Shown here: positions 47,901-56,411 of the stretch, piece by piece
Numbering within the stretch: the stretch's first letter is position 1
Layout: the number at the start of each line of letters is the position of its first letter
NCBI RefSeq assembly: GCF_001054325.1
Contig: NZ_JVVM01000034.1
Coordinates: 32,463-96,462 of the forward strand
Length of the DNA stretch: 64,000 nt
Direction: 5' to 3'
DNA from: Corynebacterium vitaeruminis
GTDB lineage: Bacteria > Actinomycetota > Actinomycetes > Mycobacteriales > Mycobacteriaceae
Made by a program: the position numbers and the translations under genes
Notes under the pieces: model-generated
What the model saw: the letters and a program-made list of their open reading frames with translations, nothing else
Told to the model about the DNA's origin: nothing
The model's database searches: none

Positions 47901-49661
47901 GCTGAAATCCAAAATGATTTTATCGAAGGAAAGATTAATGTCCTTTCCTGTTCTACAACCTTTGAGCTAGGCGTAGACGTCGGTGAGCTGCAGTCGGTCA
48001 TGATGCGAAATATGCCGCCCCGAACCTCCAATTATGTACAGCGTGCAGGTCGGGCCGGACGACGTGCTGGCTCAGCGGCCTTTGTCTTGACCTATGCGCG
48101 GCGAGCTGCCCATGATATGTCAATTTATCAGCACCCTGAGCAGATGATTGATGGCATCATGCGAACCCCATATGTCAGCATCGATAACCCTCGCATTGTT
48201 ACTCGTCACTGTTACTCAGTACTCTTCGCTGCTTTTCTACGCAAGCATGCTAATCGATGGGGGCAATGGCGGACGGTCAAGGGGCTCTTCCTCCCAGAGG
48301 ATTCCATGGACGAAGTTCTTTACAAGCTCATGGCCGATTTCCTCGCCGACGGAGTACCGGCAGAGGTTCAGGCTGCACTCGAAAGAATCGTACCTCCCTC
48401 GCTGAAGGATGAGATCGGAATTTCGGGCGGTAGCTGGACCACTGAATACCTCGAATTAATTGAGGTCGTCGAGGATGCGCTTCGACAGGAATGGGACGAC
48501 CTAAAGGCGATTCGTCTCGACGCTTTTAAGCAGCGTAAAAATCACCGCAGGTATGATTTCACAATCTATACTCTGGAAAATCAAGAGACACTCGGTTTCA
48601 TGGCGTCCCGGAACTTGCTACCAAAGTATGGGTTCCCGGTCGACAGTGTAAAACTCGATACATTTAATTCAGATATTGATGGCCACACAATTCATTTAAA
48701 TAGGGATTTGTCACTTGCAATCGGTGACTACGCACCCGGTGCTCAAGTGGTTGCAGGGGGCCGACTGTGGACCTCAGCCGGAGTCAGAATCCTACCTGGG
48801 CGAGGCCTGCCACGGGGATACCTACTTGTTTGCCCGGTCTGCAACGAAGTCAACTATCAGTCGCACCGGCCTTTTGAAGCAGGTACAACCTGCCCCGGTT
48901 GCGGTTCCGCGTATTCAAGGAAGCAGGTGGAAATCCTGCAACCGATTTTTGGTTTCGTTGCTTCACGAGAAACCAGTTCGGTGAGTACGAGCGCGCCAAA
49001 GAACTATTGGTCTCGGGAATCGTATGTGCTTGACACCAACATGGAGGTTGTGGACTCTTTCGAATGCAAGACTTCGTGCGCGGTCCCTTTGATGGTGTCT
49101 GCACGCAAGCGAGCTCAGATTCTTGTGATTAACAAGAACAATGAGCAGCGGTTTCTTATTTGTGAATCTTGTGGCGCCGAAGTAAAGAGCCGTCGCGGAA
49201 AACATAAGAACCCTCGGACTAACCGGGAATGCTTTGGAACCGCTGACCCAGTTGCTTTGGGGCATCTGTACCAAACAGACATCGCCACCATCGAGTGCAG
49301 TCAACTTCGGGACTATGAAATGGCGCATCTGAACTCGGCAATGTATGCACTATTGGAATCTGCTTCAGTAACGCTTGAGCTAAATCGCGATGACATCGAT
49401 GCCACGGTCTCGTGGTCGAGGGGCGAGCCACATTTCGTTCTCTTCGATGCCGTGCCGGGCGGTGCAGGAATCACGAAGGAAATTGTTGCTAACTTCCCCG
49501 CAGTCCTCGATAACGCAATCAAACGTGTCACCGATTGTGAATGTGATGCTGATACTTCTTGCTACGCATGTCTGCGTTCCTACAGTAATCAGCGCTTCCA
49601 TGATCAGTTGCGCCGCGACTATGCCCTAGAGGTACTACGGAATCTGGCGTTGACCTCGTAG
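44904..49661 (+). CDS. Large DEAH helicase with Cys clusters and DUF1998 C-terminus (DruE-like candidate)
   Basis: The 1585-residue protein starts with GTG, with AAGGAG eight bases upstream. It has STGTGSGKTESFLIPILDSL (Walker A, about residues 145-164), VLDEAHVYAGAQGTEIGMLL (DEAH, near 290) and helicase C-terminal motifs (CSTTFELGVDVGELQS near 1015; VQRAGRAGRRAGSAA near 1047). Cys pairs lie at about 514 (CKTCG), 580 (CFGCG), 621 (CLDCG), 933 (CSKCG), 1310 (CPVC) and 1420 (CESCG). The C-terminus has CECDADTSCYACLRSYSNQR near 1546, the DUF1998/MZB signature. DUF1998 helicases occur in Druantia (DruE), DISARM and Dpd systems. The most likely role is a nucleic-acid translocase in phage defence, working with the product of the upstream gene. 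It ends 19 bases from the convergent pnkp stop. Confidence 0.85.
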   Translation: MTTSDFERLLDELSGSASSTPIVEESITDSASLKAVAKRNIDPIAAAKLIDHDYRRFLKTLLRPKSAPIRDALHLAVDESPSLSKGPLIELTPPYASGRTIADLVSSGVLSPGMANLGKALPASRPLYQHQESAIEKIRDGRNLIVSTGTGSGKTESFLIPILDSLLRERDAGTLRPGVRALLLYPMNALANDQVKRLRELLAETPEITFGRYTGETPQTEKDARNLFRDTNRDQPLLSNELISRDQMQKTPPHILLTNYAMLEYLLLRPTDSAFFDGVHADSWSFIVLDEAHVYAGAQGTEIGMLLRRLKNRVSTPTQSIQCIATSASLQGEKSEVMKFGSSLFDAPFEFVEDDPNRQDLVTATRKALPVTESWALQDSLFHSENSNSDLAEALRVQASNLGITEFEALNTEAHIVSMRKFCADGSKDLTALAHRLWPDTNIEVAQERVHKLVTLGATTVDASGVPAVSARYHMFVRASEGAFLSLREDGSPIISLSRKKTMGSRPVYEMATCKTCGGVHLLGTVIGDTFLSGSFEKTNQGFHWALLNPQSKTVSYNEDDSVEEGTDITETQVQTTNYLCFGCGKIYHDELSSCANADCSSHAIRPVKFYSTTQSTKDLDCCLDCGSSRNNQVSRLLTDADLAPATLASSLFQLQPAAPGKESAVGQGRKLLTFSDSRQAAAFAAPYLERMFNKNVERRILLTALAEQTSEGPITLLQWVKATSLLSRDKKLYHNGKNTDASYWVFGEATSIERNLSLEGLALAAYSIDQEKLDAVIGRNRALRKIFRTTNDCHAFINLLLGDLRLRGALELVGCSEFSDEHFLPRRGGWACRHDSGGDNKKQIYSWFPAIGKDNYRLAFTKKALKNSNLAAILTDESKLQKVATMVLSELWKDLIAENILVQLPYSEENQARGISASSVVVQDGNYADWYQCSKCGTVTCHNCADLCPNRSCDGNLTPLNTTSSEFQNHYFRWLARNMSIQLLRASEHTAQWQPKKAAEIQNDFIEGKINVLSCSTTFELGVDVGELQSVMMRNMPPRTSNYVQRAGRAGRRAGSAAFVLTYARRAAHDMSIYQHPEQMIDGIMRTPYVSIDNPRIVTRHCYSVLFAAFLRKHANRWGQWRTVKGLFLPEDSMDEVLYKLMADFLADGVPAEVQAALERIVPPSLKDEIGISGGSWTTEYLELIEVVEDALRQEWDDLKAIRLDAFKQRKNHRRYDFTIYTLENQETLGFMASRNLLPKYGFPVDSVKLDTFNSDIDGHTIHLNRDLSLAIGDYAPGAQVVAGGRLWTSAGVRILPGRGLPRGYLLVCPVCNEVNYQSHRPFEAGTTCPGCGSAYSRKQVEILQPIFGFVASRETSSVSTSAPKNYWSRESYVLDTNMEVVDSFECKTSCAVPLMVSARKRAQILVINKNNEQRFLICESCGAEVKSRRGKHKNPRTNRECFGTADPVALGHLYQTDIATIECSQLRDYEMAHLNSAMYALLESASVTLELNRDDIDATVSWSRGEPHFVLFDAVPGGAGITKEIVANFPAVLDNAIKRVTDCECDADTSCYACLRSYSNQRFHDQLRRDYALEVLRNLALTS

Positions 49662-49680
49662 CACCCAGCGTTGACCGACC

Positions 49681-52149
49681 CTACAACCTCGGATCCATCG
49701 GCTCTGACTCCAGCGCCAACACGCCGAAGACAGGAACATGGATCCGATGCAGAGGCTCGCCCGCCGCTAGGCGCTCCAGCGACTCGATGCCGAGGGCATA
49801 TTCGCGCAGCGCCGATGACTGCTTGTGCTGCAAATTTCGCCGCTTCAGCCGCTCTTGACGCTGCGGGTGCAGGTAGTCGTGCCCGTAAATCATTCGCAGA
49901 TACTCCCGTCCGCGCACCTTCATGCCGGGCTGCACCTGACGCGACGTCTCTGCGTTTTCCATTGGCTTGACGACGGCCCCTTCCCCGCCGGCCTCTGTCA
50001 GCTGCAACCACCACTTCGATGCGACCTCCACCTGTTCCGGGTCACTGGGGTCGAGGACGAAGCAGCGCGTCTGCCGGTAGATCTCACTGTCTGCTGCGAC
50101 CAGCTGATTCGCAATATCCAGGTGCCATGAGTGGGGCTTGTGGTGCCAGGTGGCATCCTCGCTTGCCAACACTTGGAAGGGTGCAAACTGAATCTTGTTG
50201 TCGCTGTCGACATATCGGTTGTAGGCAGCACGGAACTTCTGGAGCTCGTCCAGAGTCTGTTCTGGAGTAGGACCGCTGACCTCTACTCCCCTGTCGGTTG
50301 CCGCCTGCAGAGCGGCCGCGAGCTGCCTCCCTGCACCGATACCAGCGGCAGCGGTGGGTGCATAGATGTCGTCGATAAGCCCTTGGGCCTTGAGATTCCA
50401 GGGCAACATTTCGCCGTCGAGCAGAATCCAATCGCCGAATTGGTCGAAAAGCCCGGCGCGCTCTGCGGCCTTGGTCATGGCATCAAGTACCGGGGTCGTG
50501 TCGTCGAAGAAGGCACGCCCCGTCCGGGTGTAGGCGTACGAGCTAGCACCGAAACGAGTCTTCGCCCCTGGCCGAATCAGGCACAGCACAGCTCGGGAAC
50601 CCATGTGCTTTTCCTGACACATGACCTGGTCAGTGTGCGCTGCGTAGTAGCGGAATGCCTCCTCCGGGTGTTCCAAGAATCCCTCTCGCTGCGAGGTCGG
50701 CGCCGGTGACATTGTCGGTGGCAGGTACGGAATTTTCTCCGGTGCGAGCGTGAAACGGCTGATAGTTTCCAGCGCTGCAGCCGCGCGGTCACTATCAATG
50801 CGGATGCGGCCATGCCGGCCAGTCTGGATACCATCGACGTCCAACACGTCAGTGATGCGCAGTTCGGACTCCGAGCGATTGGTGGTCTTGCGGGATGGAG
50901 CCTCCCACCAGGTCTGCTTTGCATCGACCTGCACGGTCTCTAGCTCCGGATAGCGCAGCGCAGAGAGCTTGCCGCCGAAGACACAACCAGTGTCGATGCA
51001 CATGGTGTTATTGACCCAACGCAGGCGGTCTGCTTCCATGTGGCCATAGACAACACGAGCGGAACCGCGGTAGTCCGCTGCCCAATCCAGACGTTCTGGC
51101 AGGCCATTTTCATCAAGCTTGCCAGTAGTCGCACCGTAGAGCGCGAACTCACGGACCTTACCGGAGGCCCTGCCATGGAGGTGCTCAGGCAGTCCCGCGT
51201 GGGCTACAACCAGGGCGCCGTCGTCAAGCACAAAGTGCACGGGCAGGTGGTCGATGAAGTCGCGGACACCCTTCCGGAACTCCTCACTTTCGTCGGCGAG
51301 TTGAGTGAGCGTTTCGGCCAGCCCGTGACCTGTGGTGACGTTGTGGCCGTCGAGGGCGCGCACCAACTTAGAGTCGTGGTTTCCGGGCACGCAGAGGGCA
51401 TGACCGGCCGCAACCATCCCCATGACCAGCTTCAAGACAGCTGGACTATTGGGACCGCGATCAACAAGATCACCAACGAAAATGGCCGTACGGCCATCTG
51501 GGTGATGAGCATTGCTGCCATCTGCCGACAGCTCGTAGCCGAGCTTTGCCAGCAGTGCGGTCAACTCGTCGTAGCAGCCGTGAACATCGCCAATGATGTC
51601 GAAGGGGCCGTGGAGATCGCGGCGGTCGACCTTCAGCGGCACACGTTCAATGGTGACATTGTCGATTTCCGCCGCGGAATTCAAAATGAAAACATTGTGA
51701 ATCTTCTCCCGCTTGAGGTGCTTGAGACCTCGGCGCAGGTCACGGTGCTGGCGCTCCAACACGTCGACTCCGAAGTTGCGGTCAGCGCGCTGGCTGTGCC
51801 GCTCCTTCACCTCCTTCAGCGGAAGATTCAAAACGATAGCAGCACTCAGCGCATGGTGGCTGCGCGCCAGCTTCACGAGCCGGGCGCGGTCCTGCGGTTT
51901 CACATTCGTCGCATCGACCACGGTGAGCAAGCCGGCTTCCAGACGCGTGCCGACGATCGTCTCCAGCAGCTCAAAAGCAGGCGCCGTCGCCGCCTGGTTA
52001 TTCGGATCATTGGAAACAATGCCGCGACAGGTATCCGAAGAAACAACTTCAAACGGGCCGAAGTGTCGTACCGCAAAGGTCGACTTTCCGGCGCCAGAGA
52101 CACCGACCAGCATGACCAAGCTGAGGTTAGGAAGTGAGATGGTACTCAT
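49681..52149 (-). CDS. pnkp: Bacterial polynucleotide kinase-phosphatase-ligase Pnkp
   Basis: This 822-residue enzyme repairs cleaved RNA. The N-terminal kinase has the P-loop GVSGAGKST (residues 16-24). The metallophosphatase follows with GDVHGCYDEL, GDLVDRGPNS and GNHDSK. The C-terminal adenylyltransferase has the lysine motif EKHMGSR and later DGEMLPWNL. This is the three-module build of Clostridium Pnkp, which needs Hen1 to activate ligation. The ATG at 52149 has AGGAGAG six bases upstream; the open frame before it is unconserved. Hen1 ends two bases upstream, so they are coupled. The gene reads toward the defence-like helicase and stops 19 bases from it. Confidence 0.93.
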   Translation of the reverse strand: MSTISLPNLSLVMLVGVSGAGKSTFAVRHFGPFEVVSSDTCRGIVSNDPNNQAATAPAFELLETIVGTRLEAGLLTVVDATNVKPQDRARLVKLARSHHALSAAIVLNLPLKEVKERHSQRADRNFGVDVLERQHRDLRRGLKHLKREKIHNVFILNSAAEIDNVTIERVPLKVDRRDLHGPFDIIGDVHGCYDELTALLAKLGYELSADGSNAHHPDGRTAIFVGDLVDRGPNSPAVLKLVMGMVAAGHALCVPGNHDSKLVRALDGHNVTTGHGLAETLTQLADESEEFRKGVRDFIDHLPVHFVLDDGALVVAHAGLPEHLHGRASGKVREFALYGATTGKLDENGLPERLDWAADYRGSARVVYGHMEADRLRWVNNTMCIDTGCVFGGKLSALRYPELETVQVDAKQTWWEAPSRKTTNRSESELRITDVLDVDGIQTGRHGRIRIDSDRAAAALETISRFTLAPEKIPYLPPTMSPAPTSQREGFLEHPEEAFRYYAAHTDQVMCQEKHMGSRAVLCLIRPGAKTRFGASSYAYTRTGRAFFDDTTPVLDAMTKAAERAGLFDQFGDWILLDGEMLPWNLKAQGLIDDIYAPTAAAGIGAGRQLAAALQAATDRGVEVSGPTPEQTLDELQKFRAAYNRYVDSDNKIQFAPFQVLASEDATWHHKPHSWHLDIANQLVAADSEIYRQTRCFVLDPSDPEQVEVASKWWLQLTEAGGEGAVVKPMENAETSRQVQPGMKVRGREYLRMIYGHDYLHPQRQERLKRRNLQHKQSSALREYALGIESLERLAAGEPLHRIHVPVFGVLALESEPMDPRL

Positions 52150-52151
52150 AG

Positions 52152-53552
52152 TTAGCTCTCCTCTGCTGCGGTGAAGTCGTAGGAAAAGACTGCCATTTGG
52201 GTCGGTTGGCCATAGGTTTCGTGCACGTCTCCAATACCGTCGAAGTCCACCAGATAACCGAACTTCTCGGCCACGCCCTTCGCCCACTGGCGAAATTCCA
52301 CACGGCTGAACTCGAAGCGGTGATCCAGGTGTCGGAACTGTCCGGGCGCTAGGTTTGGATAGCACGCGTTGTAGTCGCTGTTCGGCGTGGTGACGATGAC
52401 GTACTGCGGCCGGGCTGCTCCAAAGACGTTGTTCTCCAACGCGGGCAGTCGGTCGGCATCAATGTGCTCGATGACCTCCATCAGGATTGCCACGTCCATG
52501 TTCGCAATGCGCTCGTCGGCATAGGTGACCGAGGATTGGAAAAGCTCCACCCGCGCGGCTTGGCGCTCCGGCATCCGATCTAGGTTCAGCGCCTTGTGTG
52601 CCTTTCGAAGCTCCCCTACAGAGACATCTGTGCCAACAATCTGCGCGATTCGTGGATTCTCCAGCATCGGCCCCAGCAACACGCCGGAACCACAGCCGAT
52701 GTCCACCACGCTGCGCGGACGCAGGCTAAATACCTCACGCAGCACCCGCTCTTGACGCTGTCGGTTAAGTGGCTTGGCTGTGTGGTCACCGTTGGCCAGT
52801 TCGCTTCCGCTGGCTCCGTCGGATTCCCCAGCAAGCTTCACGACGGCTTCGTTGACCAGGCCTTTTTGATCGGCAAGGTAGCGCTTTAGGATTTTCTCCC
52901 GCTGCGGATGCTCCGGTAGCCAACCCTGCGCACGCGTGGCGAGCTTGTCGATTTCCCGGTCATCGACCCAATAGTGTTTCCCACCGTCGAGGACAGGAAG
53001 CAGAATATACAGGTGATTGAGCAAATCGCGGACGGTTGCCCTACCCGAAAGCGTTACCGTCGGTGAGAACTTCTGCCCAGCAATATTGCTCGAAAAATCG
53101 CAGGCAACGCTCCACCCCAGCGGCTCGAACAGCTCCCGGATCTCTTCCTCAGTGCCGGGTACCGCTGCGACTGTCGCGGTGAGGTCGCTTGGGGCTTCGT
53201 CGTAAGGCGAGGGCTTCTCCATGACCATCGCCGTGGAGAAAACGGATTTCAGCGCCACGGTCAAAAGCGATGACGCGGCCCACTGCCGGTCATTGATATA
53301 GCCGGTCAGATTAAACGTATCGGCCCGGTACTGCTTGAGTTTCAGCAGCTCGTCGCGGTCAATATCAACCCAGAGGGCTGCCGTGCATTCAGCATCGGTA
53401 GCCGTGGGGAAAAAGACTCGGGCAACCCCGAACTTTAACTCGGCCTCATGCACGCGATCGGGATGCTTTCGCAGGATAAATCCCAAATCACGTGCTGATT
53501 CAGTACGTGAAGGCTGATCGGTCCGTGAGTGTTTGGTGATTGCCAGATACAT
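52152..53552 (-). CDS. hen1: 3'-terminal RNA 2'-O-methyltransferase Hen1
   Basis: The 466-residue bacterial Hen1 methylates the 3'-terminal ribose of cleaved RNA before Pnkp seals it, protecting the site from being cut again. The N-terminal half is the bacterial Hen1 N domain (DLGFILRKHPDRVHEAELKF, then FFPTATDAECTAALWVDIDR), which activates the Pnkp ligase. The C-terminal half is the methyltransferase: VVDIGCGSGVLLGPML for SAM, and the metal-binding motif MEVIEHID with RHLDHRFEF. It lies 16 bases after the leuD stop on the same strand, so it may be read with leuCD. No strong ribosome site is visible before the ATG. Confidence 0.93.
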   Translation of the reverse strand: MYLAITKHSRTDQPSRTESARDLGFILRKHPDRVHEAELKFGVARVFFPTATDAECTAALWVDIDRDELLKLKQYRADTFNLTGYINDRQWAASSLLTVALKSVFSTAMVMEKPSPYDEAPSDLTATVAAVPGTEEEIRELFEPLGWSVACDFSSNIAGQKFSPTVTLSGRATVRDLLNHLYILLPVLDGGKHYWVDDREIDKLATRAQGWLPEHPQREKILKRYLADQKGLVNEAVVKLAGESDGASGSELANGDHTAKPLNRQRQERVLREVFSLRPRSVVDIGCGSGVLLGPMLENPRIAQIVGTDVSVGELRKAHKALNLDRMPERQAARVELFQSSVTYADERIANMDVAILMEVIEHIDADRLPALENNVFGAARPQYVIVTTPNSDYNACYPNLAPGQFRHLDHRFEFSRVEFRQWAKGVAEKFGYLVDFDGIGDVHETYGQPTQMAVFSYDFTAAEES

Positions 53553-53568
53553 GCGGCAAGTCTAACGC

Positions 53569-54159
53569 CTACAGCGTCTTCGGCTTGTGAGACGGACGAT
53601 TCTTCTCGTAAGCCACAATGTCCTCTTCGTTGCGCAGGGTCAGGGAGACGTCGTCAAGCCCTTCCATCAGACGCCAGCGAGTGTAGTCATCGACCTCGAA
53701 CGGGAAGACCTGTTCGCCGGCCTCGACAGTGCGGGTCTCCAGGTTGACGGTGAGCTCCATGCCCGGGTTGGCCTCGAGCAGCTTCCACAGCAGCTCGACA
53801 TCAGACTGCTGCATCTGTGCGGCGAGCAGCCCTGCCTTGCCGGCATTACCGCGGAAGATATCGGCGAAGCGGGATGAGATGACGACGCGGAAGCCGTAAT
53901 CCATCAGTGCCCACACGGCGTGCTCGCGGGAAGAACCGGTTCCGAAGTCCGGCCCTGCTACGAGGATGGAGCCCTTAGCGTATTCCGGACGGTTGAGTAC
54001 GAAGTCGGATTCGTTGTTGCGCCAGTTGCTGAACAGGCCATCCTCGAAGCCGGTGCGGGTGACGCGCTTTAGGTAGACAGCCGGGATGATCTGGTCGGTG
54101 TCGACGTTGGATCGCTGCAGGGGAACGCCGACGCCGGTGTGAGTATCAAACTTTTCCAT
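53569..54159 (-). CDS. leuD: 3-isopropylmalate dehydratase small subunit
   Basis: LeuD with LeuC isomerises isopropylmalate in leucine synthesis. The 196-residue protein begins [20 protein letters not shown] with [13 protein letters not shown], and has the swivelling-domain motif [20 protein letters not shown]. It follows leuC by 33 bases. The C-terminus continues to HKPKTL and the stop, 16 bases before hen1. There is no terminator in that gap. Confidence 0.96.
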   Translation of the reverse strand: MEKFDTHTGVGVPLQRSNVDTDQIIPAVYLKRVTRTGFEDGLFSNWRNNESDFVLNRPEYAKGSILVAGPDFGTGSSREHAVWALMDYGFRVVISSRFADIFRGNAGKAGLLAAQMQQSDVELLWKLLEANPGMELTVNLETRTVEAGEQVFPFEVDDYTRWRLMEGLDDVSLTLRNEEDIVAYEKNRPSHKPKTL

Positions 54160-54192
54160 GGTGAAGGTCCTTAGAAGTTCTGCTTGGTTCTA

Positions 54193-55620
54193 TTAGAGAT
54201 CAGCCGGTGCTGCGAAGTGACCGGCGACGGCGGTAGCTGCGGCGACAGCCGGGCTGACCAGGTGGGTACGACCACCCTTGCCCTGACGGCCCTCGAAGTT
54301 GCGGTTGGAGGTAGAGGCGCAACGCTGGCCCGGAGTCAGCTGATCCGGGTTCATGCCCAGGCACATGGAGCAGCCCGGCATACGCCATTCGGCGCCTGCC
54401 TCTTCAAAAATCTTGCCCAGTCCCTCTTCCTCAGCCTGCGCACGGACCTTTGCGGAGCCCGGCACGATGAGCATCTGGACGCCGTCGGCAACCTTGCGGT
54501 CCTTCAGCACGTCGGCGACGGCGCGCATGTCCTCGATACGGCCGTTGGTGCAGGAACCGACGAAGACAACGTCGACCTTGACATCGCGCATCGGGGTGCC
54601 CGGCTTCAGATCCATGTATTCCAGTGCTCGCTCGGCGGCGATACGGTCGGAGTCCTCAGCGATAAACTCCGGATCCGGCACGGTCTCGCCCAGCGGCACA
54701 CCCTGGCCTGGGTTGGTGCCCCAGGTAACGAACGGGGTCAGCGCGGAACCATCGATTTCAACAACCTTGTCGAACTCCGCATCCTCGTCAGTAACCAGGG
54801 ACTTCCAGTACTCGACGGCCTCGTCCCACTGCTCGCCCTGCGGCGCGTGCGGGCGGCCCTTCAGGAATTCGAAGGTGGTCTCGTCCGGAGCAATCATGCC
54901 GGCGCGGGCACCGGCCTCGATGGACATGTTGCAGATGGTCATGCGGGCTTCCATCGACAGCTTCTCGATGGCCTCACCGCGGTACTCGATAACGTGGCCC
55001 TGGCCGCCACCGGTGCCAATCTTGGCGATAATCGCCAGAATCAGATCCTTGGCGGTAACGCCATCCTGCAGCTCGCCGGTGACATTGACCGCCATGGTCT
55101 TAAAAGGCTTCAGCGGCAGAGTCTGGGTAGCCAGAACGTGCTCAACCTCGGAAGTACCGATACCAAAGGCCATTGCGCCGAAAGCACCGTGCGTTGCAGT
55201 GTGGGAGTCACCACAGACTACGGTGGTGCCCGGTTGAGTCAAGCCCAGCTGCGGACCGACAACGTGCACGATGCCCTGTTCACGGTCGCCCATCGGATGC
55301 AGGCGGATGCCGAACTCCTCGGCATTCTTGCGCAATGTGGCAATCTGGGTGCGAGACGTCGGTTCCTCAATTAAATCGATTTTGCCACCGGCGACCGTGG
55401 TCGGAACATTGTGGTCCTCGGTTGCGATGGTCAGATCCGGTCGGCGTACCTTGCGCCCGGCCAGACGAAGGCCATCAAAAGCCTGCGGAGAGGTAACCTC
55501 GTGGACGAGATGCAGATCGATGTAAATCAGATCTGGTTCGCCGTTTTCGCCTTGCTTGACAACGTGGTCACGCCAGACTTTCTCGGCCAGAGTCTTCGGG
55601 CTAGTGTCCGTGGTGCGCAT
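54193..55620 (-). CDS. leuC: 3-isopropylmalate dehydratase large subunit
   Basis: LeuC is the aconitase-type [4Fe-4S] subunit. The 475-residue protein has [46 protein letters not shown] with the first cluster Cys, [18 protein letters not shown] and the [12 protein letters not shown] pair. These supply the three cluster ligands. It is divergent from ltbR, with an operator-like palindrome between them, and should be repressed with leucine, as in C. glutamicum where LtbR controls leuCD. Confidence 0.97.
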   Translation of the reverse strand: MRTTDTSPKTLAEKVWRDHVVKQGENGEPDLIYIDLHLVHEVTSPQAFDGLRLAGRKVRRPDLTIATEDHNVPTTVAGGKIDLIEEPTSRTQIATLRKNAEEFGIRLHPMGDREQGIVHVVGPQLGLTQPGTTVVCGDSHTATHGAFGAMAFGIGTSEVEHVLATQTLPLKPFKTMAVNVTGELQDGVTAKDLILAIIAKIGTGGGQGHVIEYRGEAIEKLSMEARMTICNMSIEAGARAGMIAPDETTFEFLKGRPHAPQGEQWDEAVEYWKSLVTDEDAEFDKVVEIDGSALTPFVTWGTNPGQGVPLGETVPDPEFIAEDSDRIAAERALEYMDLKPGTPMRDVKVDVVFVGSCTNGRIEDMRAVADVLKDRKVADGVQMLIVPGSAKVRAQAEEEGLGKIFEEAGAEWRMPGCSMCLGMNPDQLTPGQRCASTSNRNFEGRQGKGGRTHLVSPAVAAATAVAGHFAAPADL

Positions 55621-55654
55621 AGTGGGTGAGCCGCCTTCCGGATATATCGCTTTT

Positions 55655-55671
55655 ATCTCAAAGTATGAGAT
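55655..55671. promoter_or_regulatory. Palindrome ATCTCA-n5-TGAGAT, likely LtbR operator
   Basis: ATCTCA (55655-55660) and TGAGAT (55666-55671) form a perfect inverted repeat in the 65-base gap between leuC and ltbR. A TAATAT at 55674-55679 lies seven bases before the ltbR ATG, which fits a -10 box of a leaderless ltbR transcript. The same palindrome would overlap the leuC promoter on the other strand. The assignment to LtbR is by position and known regulation in C. glutamicum. Confidence 0.65.
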
Positions 55672-55685
55672 GTTAATATCATGGC

Positions 55686-56411
55686 ATGGGACAGATTAGC
55701 ACATCCGAGACGCCAGCTCTAAGTGGCATTAAAGTTCTCGATCGTTCGGTACTCATTCTCAAGTCTGTTGCGCAAACTCCTCGCACCCTCGCCGAGCTCT
55801 GCGAGGACACCGGGCTGCCCCGCGCCACCGCTCACCGCCTGGCCACAGCGCTGGAAGTGCACCGCCTTGTCACCCGCACACCGGACGGCCGCTGGACGAC
55901 GGGCCCCGGACTCACCGAGATCACGCCTGTCACCACTGACCTGCTTGCCGACGCCGCAGCGCACATCCTGCCGAAGCTGGTAGAGGTCACCGGCGAGTCA
56001 GTGCAGCTCTACCGGCTCACCGGCGACACCCGCACCTGTATTGCCTCCATGGAGCCCGCCACCGGGCTGCGTAACACCGTGCCAGTTGGCTCTCGCATGC
56101 CGCTAACCGCCGGCTCCGCCGCACGTGTTCTCCTGGCCTTTGGCCCGGCAAACCTCGCTGAGCGAATGCTTCCCGACGCCGACTTCAACCAACAGGACCT
56201 CGACGACTGCCGGCGTCTCGGCTGGTCCGAATCCATGGGCGAGCGCGACCCCGCGCTCGCCTCCGTCTCTGCCCCGGTTTTCGACAGCAACCATCGCATG
56301 ATTGCGGTTCTGTCGGTCTCCGGCCCTGTCGAGCGCATGACTCCGTCGCCCTACGAATGCTGGGGCGCAAAGGTTCTCGCCGCCGCTGAGGAGATGAGCT
56401 CCCGACTGTAA
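55686..56411 (+). CDS. ltbR: IclR-family regulator LtbR
   Basis: The 241-residue IclR-type repressor has an N-terminal winged helix ([20 protein letters not shown] with [20 protein letters not shown]) and the C-terminal ligand-binding domain ([20 protein letters not shown], then [14 protein letters not shown]). In C. glutamicum LtbR represses leuB, leuCD and trp genes; the divergent position to leuCD here supports the same role. There is probably no 5' leader (a -10-like TAATAT ends seven bases before ATG). The stop overlaps the MFS gene start by one base (TAATG), so both are likely co-translated. Confidence 0.9.
   Translation: MGQISTSETPALSGIKVLDRSVLILKSVAQTPRTLAELCEDTGLPRATAHRLATALEVHRLVTRTPDGRWTTGPGLTEITPVTTDLLADAAAHILPKLVEVTGESVQLYRLTGDTRTCIASMEPATGLRNTVPVGSRMPLTAGSAARVLLAFGPANLAERMLPDADFNQQDLDDCRRLGWSESMGERDPALASVSAPVFDSNHRMIAVLSVSGPVERMTPSPYECWGAKVLAAAEEMSSRL

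Noticed and set aside
41016..53568. Prophage or transposon carrying the defence-like genes
   Set aside because: No integrase, transposase, structural phage gene, terminal repeat or tRNA attachment site is visible at either edge.
54184..55374. 396-codon frame antisense to leuC
   Set aside because: Product is low-complexity and leuC on the other strand is certain.
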